64,000 nt of DNA from Phocoena phocoena. Its lineage: Eukaryota; Chordata; Mammalia; Artiodactyla; Phocoenidae. The notes beneath the pieces are model-generated. The model was not told the DNA's origin. It did not search any database and was given only the letters and a program-made list of their open reading frames with translations. Where the stretch lies: NCBI RefSeq assembly GCF_963924675.1, contig NC_089230.1, positions 3,101,001-3,165,000 on the forward strand, read 5' to 3'. Position numbers and translations under genes: made by a program. Positions 21,176 through 31,587 of the stretch are shown here, piece after piece (the first letter of the stretch is position 1; each line of letters begins with the position of its first letter).

Positions 21176-22370
21176 ATCTTAAACTTACAGAAAAGTTTCA
21201 AGCCCAATAGGAAGATCTTTTATTCCCTGAACCATTACCCTGTGCAAGTTCTACAAACTAGGACATTCTCTTACATGAACACTGATACATCTCTACCTTC
21301 TAATCTTCCACTCCTTCATGTTTTGTCAGTTGTTCTAATAACGCCCTTAATTATGAAAGGATCGGGTCCAGAGCCACACATGGCATTTGTCACTTTGGTC
21401 TCCTTCAGTCTGGAGCAATTTCTCAGTCTTTCATGGACTTTCATGACCTTTGTGGTTTTGAAAATTATGAGCAAGTTATTTCGTAGCAAGTCTCTTGGGG
21501 GGGCGGGGAGAATGTCATAGAAATGATGCTGTGCTCTTCTTATGCACCTTAACAGGTGGCTCACGAATTCAATTTGTCCCATTAGTGAAGACGTCCACTT
21601 TGACCACTCAATCAACTGATTACGGGAGTGTCCTCCAATTTTCTCCATTGTAAGTTACATTTTTCCCCCTTGTGAGTTAGTAAGGAATTTGTGGGAAGGT
21701 ACTTTGATCCATGTAAATGTTCTTTTCCTTTTCAAACTTTCAGTTATTAATGTGCTGATTTACATAAGTTTGTGTTTTTACTAATAAGTTGTATGAGCTG
21801 TTTGTGTATTTTGGAAATTGAGCCCTTGTCAGTCGCATCATTTGCAAATATTTTCTCACAGTCCGTAGGTTGTCTTTTCGTTTTGTTGATGGTTTCCTTT
21901 GCTGTACAAAAGCTTATAAGTTTGATTAAGTTCCATTTGTTTATTTTTGCTTTTATTTCTATTCCCTTGGGAGACTGACCTAAGAAAACAGGTACAATTT
22001 GTGGATTTACGTGAGTTTGGACTCTTGCTTTCCTATTTTATTCAGTGGGTTACAATACATTACTACCACTGTTCATTTTGAAGCTCAAGTAGTCCCAGAT
22101 TTGGCTGGTGGGAGCCCCTTCAAGGTGGCTTCTGTATCTTTTGACATATTTATCTCTACCTCAGTCTGGATCTCTATATCTATCTACGCTGAGAGACCAA
22201 GGGATGCACACATATATAAATGCACTTACATCTGTACTTTTTCTATACTTGTCTATATTCAAAATATGGAGTTCATGCCATCATCTTCATTCCAATCCAG
22301 TGTCACAAGGTTAATTCTAAGTTTGCTCCTTTTCCATATTTTCATCTTTCTTCTCTGATAAAGGGAAGGA
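21176..22370. mobile_element. Ancient L1 3' UTR interrupted by a younger insertion
   Basis: The left part (21176-21756) carries TTAAACTTACAGAAAAGTTTCAAG, CACACATGGCATTTGTCAC and GTCTGGAGCAATTTCTCAGTC, the same L1M 3' UTR order as at 12120-12560. After the insertion at 21773-22003 it resumes at 22004 with TATTTTATTCAGTGGGTTACAATAC, CCAGATTTGGCTGGTGGGAG and CCCCTTCAAGGTGGCTTCTG. The two halves read as one continuous old element. Confidence 0.7.
21773..22003 (-). mobile_element. L1 ORF2 internal fragment inserted in an older L1
   Basis: The minus strand encodes part of the L1 ORF2 C-terminal region; the + strand shows its complement (TTGTTGATGGTTTCCTTTGCTG, then AAGTTCCATTTGTTTATTTTTGC). Flanking copies GATTTACATAAGTTTG (21757-21772) and GATTTACGTGAGTTTG (22004-22019) match at 14 of 16 positions and look like a target duplication. 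No poly-A tail or 3' UTR is present, so the copy is truncated at both ends. Confidence 0.75.
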
Positions 22371-22929
22371 ACCTGGCTATATCTGCACCTGTGTGTTATT
22401 TGGTCAGCTTCTCCATGTGTAGCCAGCGCCCCATAACTGCGGCTGCTGCTCCCCTGTGTGGCGCTCCCCTCCCCTGTGTGGCACTCCCCTCATCCACCCA
22501 GCCCTGACTCCCAGATCTTGGCACCACAACTTCTCCCCACCCTTGGCCTTGGCGGGGCTGCTTGTCTTGTCGGCCCCTGTCTCATAGCTTTGGGACTGAA
22601 TTGTTCAGGAAAGGAAAGGGTAGAGGAAGCAGAAGAGAAAGAGGAGGAGGGGTGAAGGACATTTGAATGCTGTCTTTGTACTCATCTACCTTACTGACTC
22701 TTACGTCCTTTATATTTGTCCTTCAGATTAGTTTTCCAAGTACCTCAGGTGGTCAGTTACAAGAAATGGTAATTTTTCTTCCTCTTTCCAAACTGTATAC
22801 CTCCTTCTTCTCATCTGATTGTACGGCTTATTCTTCCAGGAAGTCATTAACATGAACAATGATAAAGACGCTATGGGAATGCTTCTTTCATTTCCCCACT
22901 TATCGTAGTACTTACTGGCTTTTGGGTAG
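22371..22929. other. Unique sequence with a 20-bp tandem duplication
   Basis: Mostly featureless. At 22450-22489 a 20-bp unit, TCCCCTGTGTGGCGCTCCCC, is duplicated once with a single change. No coding evidence. Confidence 0.6.
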
Positions 22930-23590
22930 AGACAGGTATATCCATCAGGGTGATCTTTCTTAAATGCAAACCTGATCACATCACACGCCTGTATCAAACC
23001 TTTAGACACATTGACAGATGAATAAAGAAGATGTGGTACATATATACAATGGAATATTACTGAGCCATAAAAAGAATGAAATAATGCTATTTGCAGCAAT
23101 ATGGATGGACCTGGACATTATACTAAGTGAAATAAGTCAGACAGAGAAAGAAAAATGTCATATGATATCACTTGTATGTGGAATCTAAAAAAAAAATGAT
23201 ACAAATGAACTTATTTACAAAGCAGAAATAGACTCAAAGATGTAGAAAACAAGCTTATGGTTACCAAACGGGAAGGGGGAGGGATAAATTAGGAGTTTGG
23301 GATTAACATATACATTCTAATGTATACAAAATAGATAAACAACAAGGTCCTACTGTATAGCACAGGGAACTGTGCTCAATATCTTGTAATAACCTATAAG
23401 GGAAAAGAACCTAAAAAAGAATATATATATATGAATCACTTTGCTGTACACCTGAAACTAACACAACATTGTTATTCAACTATATTTCAATAAAAATTTT
23501 TAAAAACAAACAAAAAACAATTTAGACAGATTCCCATTGATCTTAAAACTCCCAATGAGGTCAGATGCGCTGCGTCTGCAGCCTTGCCTC
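22930..23590 (+). mobile_element. L2 fragment split by an L1 insertion
   Basis: The left piece (about 22930-23008) has the L2 passage AACCTGATCACATCACACGCCTG. The right piece (23521-23590) resumes with ATTCCCATTGATCTTAAAACTCCC and AGGTCAGATG. The L1 described below lies between them. Confidence 0.6.
23009..23520 (+). mobile_element. 5'-truncated cetartiodactyl L1, 3' end
   Basis: Starts mid-element (GGTACATATATACAATGGAATATTAC) and runs through GATGGACCTGGACATTATACTAAG, CTTATGGTTACCAAACGGGAAG and CAACATTGTTATTCAACTATATTTCAATAAA to an A-rich tail. The flanking TTTAGACA (23001-23008 and 23521-23528) is a probable short target duplication. The reverse complement of this same 3' end appears at 50531-50718 and 51498-51690. 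Confidence 0.9.
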
Positions 23591-23601
23591 CGGTCTTTTA
23601 T

Positions 23602-23770
23602 TTTTATGTTAAGATATTTATTTATTTAGTTAGTTTTGGCTGTGTCGGGTCTTACTTGTTGCACGCGGGATCTTTTGTTGTGGTGCGCAGGTTCCCGACC
23701 AGGGATCAAACTCGCGTTCCCTGCATTGGAAGGTGGATTCTTAACCACTGGACCACTAGGGAAATCCCCC
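23602..23770 (-). mobile_element. Short tRNA-derived SINE (CHR-type)
   Basis: On the minus strand: GATTTCCCTAGTGGTCCAGTGG head, AACGCGAGTTTGATCCCTGG B-box region and a short body ending in an ATAAATAAAT-like tail at the left. The target duplication GTCTTTTAT flanks it at 23593-23601 and 23771-23779. It lies in or next to L2-derived sequence. Confidence 0.9.
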
Positions 23771-23779
23771 GTCTTTTAT

Positions 23780-24037
23780 CAATAGCTTTCTTTTTAGTAG
23801 CTTTCTTTTTAAAAGAGTGGACATTGAATATAGAATTTTTTTATCAAACTACTTTCTAGCTCCTATAGGTATAATCATATGATTTTTCACTTTTGATCTA
23901 TTAATTATTTTCAGAACATTTTAAACTCCTCATTCACAAGAAACCTCCCGATTAGATACAACTGAGGCTTCCCATGTCATTTGGTCAGGATAGGTGACAA
24001 AGAATGCCATGGGACTGAGTATATTTCCTTCTCCTCC

Positions 24038-24069
<32 letters not shown>

Positions 24070-24935
24070 TCAGTCGTGACAACTCACCATGGTTAACATC
24101 TTAGAGGTGCATGCCCGATTCTGCTCCTTCTTGACTAAAACATAATCAATGTCTTGTGTCTTTGGCCCATTTTCTAGAAATGCATTTGGGTACGGGACTC
24201 CCATGGTGACAGTGGGTCACCGTGATGGGCCTTACTGAGCGGTTTGGCATGTTGCTAAGGCTTTCTGCTTGTGCTTCACCAGTGTGGATGACCCCACACC
24301 ACACAGCCCAATAGGCTTGGATCCAGGTGCCGTACAAAATACAACCATGGCTGTGCATTTGTTGTATTGAAACCTGACTTTATGCAGGTGTACCCTGTAC
24401 CCCCCACTAATATCGAGCTTCTTGGCGAGTCATCTTCGCTCGCCTGCTTCTCCGATACCTTCCTCAGAGCTGATACCCACTGTCCCTCCTCCATCGTTTC
24501 CACTGGGACAAGGACATTGCTGCAGATCAACTGCCTTGATTTCAACATTTTGTGTCACTTTCCTATAATTTTTGAATGACTGTCAACATCTTTTACCTGC
24601 ATTGTCTCCTAATCTTGGATTTCTCTGTTGGATGCTGTAGCTGATATCTGCCTGCACCAGGATTCCTGTATGTATATTTAATATTGACATCTACATTCCG
24701 TGTTTGAAGATGGTTAGCAAGAGTATAATTTTGAGGAACGCTGTTGTGAAACCTAGGAAGAGACGGAGTTTGTGGGGAAAACAGCTACCCACCTACTCAC
24801 ACATTTAATGAAGCAGGGGAATCACACCATCTCTGTACAAACGCATAAAAAAAAGATTAGAGCCTGGGAAGATAATACCTGAGCAATCGCTGGCCTGTCT
24901 CTCAGGCAAAGTTGGAATTCAGTCCGAGAATTAAA
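23780..24935. other. Unique sequence, including a possible decayed retrocopy
   Basis: A (CT)n/(CTCTCTGT)n tract occupies 24031-24072. Between about 24090 and 24560 the minus strand reads with few stops in overlapping frames (for example the 90-codon ORF at 24276-24548, containing VETMEEGQWVSALRKVSEKQ). It looks more protein-like than its neighbours, but I recognise no parent gene and see no poly-A tail or target duplication. I do not annotate a pseudogene. Confidence 0.4.
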
Positions 24936-24946
24936 GATAGACATGT

Positions 24947-25309
24947 AGGGGACTTCTCTGGTGGCGCAGTGGTTAAGAACTTGCCTGCCAATGCAGGGGA
25001 CATGGGTTCGAGCCCTGGTCCGGGAAGATCCCACATGCCGTGGAGCAACTAAGCCCGTGCTCCAAAACTACTGAGCCTGTGCTCCAGAGCCCGCGAGCCA
25101 CAACTCCTGAAGCCCACGCGCCACAACTACTGAGCCCATGCGCCTAGAGCCCGTGCTCTGCAACAAGAGAAGCCACTGCAATGAGAAGCCTGCGCAGCGC
25201 CTCAAAGAGTAGCCCCCGCTCGCCGCCACTAGAGAAACCCCGCGCGCAGCACTGAAGACCAAACACAGCCAAAAATAAGTAAATTAAATTAATTAATTAA
25301 AAGAAAAGA
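24947..25309 (+). mobile_element. CHR-type tRNA-derived SINE, long form
   Basis: Head GGGACTTCTCTGGTGGCGCAG, B box GGGTTCGAGCC, long body with CACAACTACTGAGCCC units and a tail of AATTAATTAA. A perfect 11-bp target duplication, GATAGACATGT, flanks it (24936-24946 and 25310-25320). It belongs to the same subfamily as the copy at 13.5-13.8 kb. Confidence 0.95.
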
Positions 25310-25320
25310 GATAGACATGT

Positions 25321-28078
25321 TACACCCAGGAAAATGCCCCAGACATTTCTTTCTTCTGCCCTCCGTCTCATGTACAGATGTCATTTCTTAATTTAAATGA
25401 CCTTTTCCCTCATATTTGTTTTAAACTTTTTTTCAATCGTTCAGGAAGGAAGATTAGTAGTGATGGAGTTCAAAACTTATGGCAGCAAAATAATTTCTTT
25501 TTCTTTGTTTGAGTCAACATTCCTTTTCTCTCAAATCCTGCAGCCTGTGACACAGCCATCGGAGTGAGATTCGAAGTCCAGAGCATCTCTGAGCCTCAGC
25601 CAGGCCCTCGGTGAATAGTGAGCACTTTATGATCCTGACTGTGTCCCTCTGCTCGTTCAGTTCTAGAAACCATGGGGCCCATTTCTGTATCTCCTCTGAA
25701 GACTATAGAGGATTTTACGGCGACTCTTTAGTGCACGGGCCTCACCGCCTTTCTCCTCTTCTCCTTCCTCCTCATTCTCCGCCGTTGCGTCTTTCTCATC
25801 TATTTATTTTATTTTCTTTTGCTCTGGTGGTTGGGTGTATATTTGTAAGCTGTGTGAAATCCCTTTTGGCATAAAATCAGGAGAACGTGAGTAACTATAA
25901 TGAAACAAATAGATACATTATTATGTAGCACCTGGCACACACTTTACCTAATTCCTGTGCCGTGAGGCCAGGGACATGACTGTTATCCTCCCATCTTCCC
26001 CTGGCTACAATGCCTTGCGAAATCATACCAAAGACTTAACAAATGTCTGGTAAGTTGCAGAGAATTGTTTCTGAGTCCATGTGGCAAAGCAGGGGACTTT
26101 CTGCCTGGTGACGGCAGAAAAAGTGAGTGGGATTCCAATACCAGTTACGTCTGAGCATCTTCGGTGTGCTGGCCTGTGTGTGTGTGTGGTGGGGGGGCGC
26201 TGCGCAAGCCCCCGGGGGCCCAAAGCCCCGTGGTGTCCCAGACACAGGGAAGTATGCAGACGGCAACGGGAAACACAGCGAGGGCGCAAAATGCAAAGGA
26301 GAGGATGGCCGGGGCGGGGGGGAGGGGCGGGTGATGTTAACTCCCACGGGTCTCCCGCCTCCGTCTGAATGCCGTCTCTGTGAAAAACACAGGAAACCAG
26401 GGTCCACAGCCGAGAGAAAATAACGCACAGCAACGCCGACTTTCTCAAGCCTCCACGCTGCAGCACACGGAAGAGGTAACTCTTCGGCTCTTCCTGCAGA
26501 TGGTGTAATTCCCCATCCCCTACCTCTTCCCCACCGGACGCTCATCTGGTTCTGAGAAGTGAGGTGTCATTGAAGTTCAAATGTCTTAGATCTCTTGGAA
26601 GACAAAGACCCATGTTTGTAGCTCTCTGGTCTGATGGACTAAGCCGTGATGTCGGTGTTCAACCATGTTTTCTGAGGACCTCTATCTCCCTAAACTCACA
26701 CATCCGATGGCATGAAGCAGGGTTGGTGAGTCGTAACAGATAATACGGTTTCCTGAACATTTGGTGTGGTTAAGGCCGAACCCCAGGGACTCAGGAGCCA
26801 CGGCAGCATCCTCTTCCTCGGCACGTCCTGAGCGGCTTAGACGGCTGCTCCGCCCCGACACTGACCCCACCGCCTTCCGACGGAGCCCCAGCTGCACGCT
26901 GGGTGGTGGACCACATCACAGAGTCAGCCCGCGGCTCCAGATTAGAGTCCAAGGCCAAACTCAGACTGGCCCTGGCCCAGACACTTCTCCGTGGAGATGC
27001 ACACCTGGGAGTCAAGAGCACAAGCACCAGTCCACACCAGGTCTATTTTCTAAGCGGCAAGACGTGCAGCCGTGTGTTAAGTGATGGAGAAATAGGCAGG
27101 TGAGGCCTTGCTAGCGAAGTCCTGGGTGGGAGCGCAGTGTCCCGGTGGTCACACCCCAGGGAAAGGTTAGGGTCTAGACTACAAAACCCTCCTGTCCTTT
27201 TCGGACAGGGCTGTGGGTTCTGCCTCCAGAGCTCCTCGGCCCCCATAGTCCCAAGTTCAATGCCATGGTGCGTCCATACCTGGGTTTACACTCCAGACTC
27301 AGGCGAAGTCTGGTTTATCTTGTGTGTGCTCAGATCAGCTTTTCCTACCGAGCTCTCCACGAGGGCACGGCCACACCCTTCACCGTGTCACCCACCAAAA
27401 ACCTGGGCCGTCCCTTTCCTTGACAGTTGTGTGAGTCCTGCCCCTGTATCATCTCTCTCCTCTGGGTGCTGACATCTTCCCCGTGCCCGGGCCCCAGCTC
27501 GGTCCCTCACCGTGTCACTCGGAAGGCTGGTTTCCCAGCTCAGGCTCACGTGCTTCCCATACCATCTCTGCGCTTCTGCTAGAGAGCTTTCTAAGATAGA
27601 ACACGTCCACAGGATGCCCTGCTAAACACCAGTGGGGGGTCTTCAGGGTCAAGTTTGGCAAAGGGGTCCTTCATTTGCACTCCCCCCACTCCACCCTCTT
27701 GGGCCCACTCGTGCTTCCCACCTCTGGGTTCCAGCACCACCCTCCTCGGCACTTTCCATCTCCTCATCTGCCCGGTGAGCTTCTCTCCTTAGTAACCGCG
27801 GTGGCTTCTCCTTGTGACGTGCTCCTTGATTTTCTCGAGCAGAGGTGCCTCACCCTTTTCACCATCATCACTATACCTGACACACTCTTCTAATGATTGC
27901 CGGCGTTGACCTGTGTGCCCAGAACAAAGTGTTTAAGAAGTACTTTAGCTGTTACTGCGTTTACACATCTACCTAGTAATTACTTGTTTCCATGGCTGTC
28001 CCCTTCAAGTTTGGGCACTGCTCGGTAACAGGGGCTGGGCCTCATAAAGTTTGATATCCCGTGGGCCTTGTGCCGCAG
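25321..28078. other. Unique sequence, partly GC-rich
   Basis: The block 26.0-27.6 kb is GC-richer than its neighbours and contains overlapping ORFs of 90-170 codons on both strands, but no domain, splice pair or CpG density comparable with the promoter island. A splice-like acceptor near 25543 (ATCCTGCAG) is not followed by a convincing donor. I see no gene. Confidence 0.4.
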
Positions 28079-28143
28079 CTGGCGTGTCGCCAGGGCTCTA
28101 CATTTTTGATGATGACGGGAGAGGAATCACAGCTGGTCTCGTG
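28079..28143 (+). CDS. Candidate second coding exon (65 nt)
   Basis: Preceded by TTGTGCCGCAG and followed by GTG|GTAAGTT, a near-consensus donor. If spliced to the exon ending at 4071 (phase 1), the first two bases complete an Ala codon and the frame reads GVSPGLYIFDDDGRGITAGLV, ending exactly on a codon boundary. One other frame is also open, so the coding evidence is modest. The sequence lies in no repeat I recognise and would give an intron of about 24 kb. The acceptor pyrimidine tract is weak. I do not know the protein. Confidence 0.3.
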
Positions 28144-29154
28144 GTAAGTTCCATTAGCGTCACTCAACTGAAATTGGTTGGGTGTTTTTAAAAATTACGA
28201 ATATTTCAGAGGTATTATGTCCAGATCTTCTCTCTGCCTTTCAAAAAGGAAAGTGGTAAACTGGTAACGATACAAAAAGAATAGAAAAACCAGTGATTAG
28301 AGGATAGTGAATTTTGGTCCCACGAGAAAAGAAAGAAGTAGCTCAGTTGTGTGTTCCTTGCCCTCCTGGATTTTACCTCTTTTCTCTCTGAAACAAGGAG
28401 TTGTGTGCTGTCTGGGCCACTCCCAGGTCGGAGGGACCCTGATTCTAAGCGCAGCCGGCGGCTTCCAGAGGACAGGACACAGGAGTTTCTGTGGGTGAAC
28501 TTGGACAGGTTGCTCCCTGTCGCTGCAGGTCTGATAATGAGGAAGTGGGTTACATTTATAGGGAGGGTTTATAGATAAAAGGAAGCATTTCTTGGCGATA
28601 ACAGAGAGAAAATAATGAGATAGCTTTGCCTGTAGATTTCAAAGGTGACTTCCTTGGATCGCTTGGGTTTTCACCTGCTGGGAACCTAAGTAACTACGGT
28701 GTGGCCAACACCTCGGCTGTCCCTGCTCTGCCTTCCTTCCAACTCGGTGACCTGCTGTGACCCAGCGGTTCGAATCCAGAATTAAATGCACAGCACCTGC
28801 CCTCAGAGTGCAGCCTGTGAGGTGCCCGCACGGCCCTTGCTGAGAGAGGGCAGAGGGGCTTTACTGTGGCTCCGGTGGGCGAGGAGGTGATGTCTGGACT
28901 GGGTGAGGAAGTGCAGGGCAGTCACCACGTTTGGAAAATGAGGAGGGGATATCTAGACCGAGAGGGAAGCCTGGAAGCAGGAGAGCAGGTTGGACACGCC
29001 TTCCAGCGAGGCCGAGGGACATCTCTGCGCTTCTCACCCAGGGCTCTGGCTCCATCCCTGATGCTCCCTGGGCCACTTTCTTTCTCGGTAAAACCACTAG
29101 TCCATTTTCATGCTGGATGCTTTAAATGAAACGTTCACCACAGTCGCTGGGGCT
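28144..29154. other. Unique sequence
   Basis: Intronic-type DNA after the donor at 28144. No further exon with a matching phase-0 acceptor was convincing, and no young repeat was recognised. Confidence 0.4.
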
Positions 29155-29290
29155 GGCTTTATCCTCCTATTTTAGACGAGGAAATTGTGACCCAGAGATG
29201 TTAGGTCACTAGTGAGAGGTCACACAGCAAAGAGGACGTAGAGCCGGGCTTTGAACCCGGAACCGTTTGGCTCTTGCTATTTTTTAAAGC
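29155..29290 (-). mobile_element. MIR fragment
   Basis: The + strand reads CTATTTTAGACGAGGAAATTGTG, GTCACTAGTGAGAGGTCACACAGC and GCTTTGAACCCGGAACC, which is the complement of the MIR core and tRNA-like half (GGGTTCAAAGC). It is heavily diverged, as expected of this old SINE. Confidence 0.75.
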
Positions 29291-29509
29291 ACCGACTCGT
29301 CCTCCGTGAACATGATGACCATACACACTAGGCCTGCGTGTGTACCAAGGAGAGGATGTCTGGGGAAGTATCTGGAAACCTGTGAGGCACTTTTCAAATG
29401 TAAGGTCTTAGGAACGGAGGCAGATTTACTTTACAGCCAGAGATTTTGTGCTACCCTGGACTCTAGTATTAAGAATACTTTCCCTCTTTCCTTGTGTGAG
29501 TGTGTATGT

Positions 29510-29548
29510 CAGCATGTGTGTGAGTTCATGTGTGTGTGTGTGTGTGTA
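29510..29548 (+). repeat. Short (TG)n microsatellite
   Basis: An interrupted TG run grading into GAGAGAGG at its right end. Confidence 0.8.
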
Positions 29549-30519
29549 AGAGAGAGAGGGAGGGGGAGTAGGAAACCACGCAAATCTTGATCAATTACTT
29601 CAAAACTTTCATTTAAAGGGTGGAAAGGTTGGTTGCATTCTTGCCAGCAGCTGAAAAATTTCCATTCCTGGCGCTTCTCTGTATTTGTCAGATCAGGTGG
29701 CTAGAATAGCAATCACAGCTTTGTTGTATGTGTGTGTGTATGTGCGTGCATGGGGCCACATATGCTTATTTTATATTTTAACTCGCGAAATAATCAGGTT
29801 CAATGTACAGAACCAGCAATGCTACGGGGCACAGTGGACAGCTATTGCTGGTCACATACGTGCCTCTGGTACATGTGCAAAGGCTTGTCCACAAGCAGAT
29901 GGACTTTGCTCCCCCAGGGAGGGTGACCGTGGTGCCGATAGTCAGTGACTGGGGCATCTTGCTATAGTCTCATGACCCTGAATTCATACAGATGATAATA
30001 AAGACAGTTGATCTTTTGCCTTTACTGGCTAGTGTAGGACTATTTGTGATAGCACCCACTGCCCATCTGGGAGCCCACGCTCTGACCGTTGTCTTCCAGA
30101 CACTTTACAAACCACTTGCGGCTGACATCCCGTAGCAGGTGACCAGAGTCTGGAACAAGTTGGACCTCATCACATCTTGTTTTAGGGCCCAATGGAAAAC
30201 ATCTTTCTTCATGATGTTGTTGGACTGTTCCTTCCCACCTGAACTGTATGGAGAAGCAAAGCTGAACGTAGCCAAGCCATGAAGAGTGAGTCAGGGGTGG
30301 GCATCCACGCTCCCGCCTGCGGATGTGACAAGCGGGGACGCAGCCTGGATGCCCAGAAGCCTCTCGCCTGTTGGTGGCCCCTGTCCGAGCAGACGCCCAG
30401 CTGGCCGGTGGTGTGGCTCCTGACATCTTTCATCGCAGGTTAAAGGTCTTCCCCAAGGGATACACCAACTCCTGATCAGTGCTCCTTGTGATGGTTTGCG
30501 TTGGCACAGGTGGTCTTGC
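29549..30519. other. Unique sequence
   Basis: No recognisable gene or repeat. The minus-strand ORF at 30040-30426 (128 codons) shows no domain and no splice context. Confidence 0.4.
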
Positions 30520-30760
30520 CCAGTGGACAGGCTGGGGGCGAATGAACTGGGTTCAAATCTCCAGTGCCTCTCATCCACTATGAAACCTCGGGCAACATAA
30601 GTTCTAAGCCTCGGTTTCCTCATGTTTCTGTATCTCCAGGGCTGTTGTGGGAACGATCCTGGAGCACGGGGTCATTGTAAGGATCTGCAATCACACGTGT
30701 GAAATGCCTCGGGTAGGGCTTGGTAGTGGCAGTCAGATGACATAAAGTGACAGTACGGTA
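30520..30760 (+). mobile_element. MIR fragment
   Basis: Diverged match to full MIR order: AACTGGGTTCAAATCTCCAG, ACCTCGGGCAACATAAGTTC, GCCTCGGTTTCCTCATGTTTC and GGGTTGTTGTGG-like GGGCTGTTGTGG. Confidence 0.75.
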
Positions 30761-31458
30761 ATGTCCAAGGGTCCAGGCATGAATGTTGGCTGACATCTTG
30801 GGCCAACGTCCTTCCTTCACTGCCCACAAACGACCTGTTCACCACAGATAGAGAAGGTGCAGGGGGATTTCTGGAAAGGGCTTCGTGGGGCTTTGTGCTC
30901 TGCAGGAGGGCACGTCTTGCTTGAGGACCTGCTGAAACCTTGGGTCTGGTGGAACCTGAGCCCAAGCCTTGCCATCCGGGCCAAGGAGCCTGTGCAGAGC
31001 CCGGGAAGCCCACTGGAGTGAGGGCTCTGGCGGACAGACCGCCTCCTAGCGGCTCCCAGGCAGGTCCAGGGGCCTCTCCAACCAGACCCGGGGGAGTGGA
31101 GGGCTGTTGACCAGGCCCTGGCATCCGCCCAGCCCGCAGGTAAGGCTCTGCTACCGTGGGAAGCCAGCCACGTCCTGCCCGCCTTGCCCCGTTTGTTCGT
31201 TGGGATGAGGTGCCCCTCAGGTTCGTGTAGCCCGTTGGGGTGTGCACAGCTTTCACCTGACTCTGCAAGGTGAGCCTCGCCCCTGGTCAAGCAGGACGGG
31301 AGCCCATCTTACAAAGAAGGAAGGCAGCAGGCCGGCCTGCCGTCACCCGGCTTGTGACCTGGTGCTGAGGACCCAGGGCGGGGCCGCCTCCACGCCCAAC
31401 TTAGTGCTCTCTCTGGGCACTCACGTTCCGTGGGTGTCAATGTTTGAATGAGAACTTT
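30761..31458. other. Unique GC-rich sequence
   Basis: Two overlapping minus-strand ORFs (157 and 198 codons, about 30.67-31.29 kb) sit in GC-rich DNA. They share no recognisable domain and lack flanking splice sites. I regard them as compositional. Confidence 0.4.
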
Positions 31459-31459
31459 T

Positions 31460-31580
31460 TTTTTTGGCCGAGCTGCAAGGCTTGTAGGATCTTAGTTCCC
31501 CAATCAGGGATCGAACCCGGGCCCTCAGCAGTGAAAGCGTGGAGTCCTAACCACAGGACGGCCAGGGAATTCCCAGTGTT
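31460..31580 (-). mobile_element. Short tRNA-derived SINE (CHR-type)
   Basis: On the minus strand: GGGAATTCCCTGGCCGTCCTG head, GGCCCGGGTTCGATCCCTG B box and CTAAGATCCTACAAGCC, with the poly-A tail seen as poly-T at 31456-31465. A candidate target duplication AACTTTT (31453-31459 and 31581-31587) is short and overlaps the poly-T, so it is weak. Confidence 0.85.
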
Positions 31581-31587
31581 AACTTTT

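Noticed and set aside
26023..26545. ORFs of 147 and 169 codons on the minus strand
   Set aside because: They overlap in different frames, lie in a GC-rich block, and have no domain or splice context.
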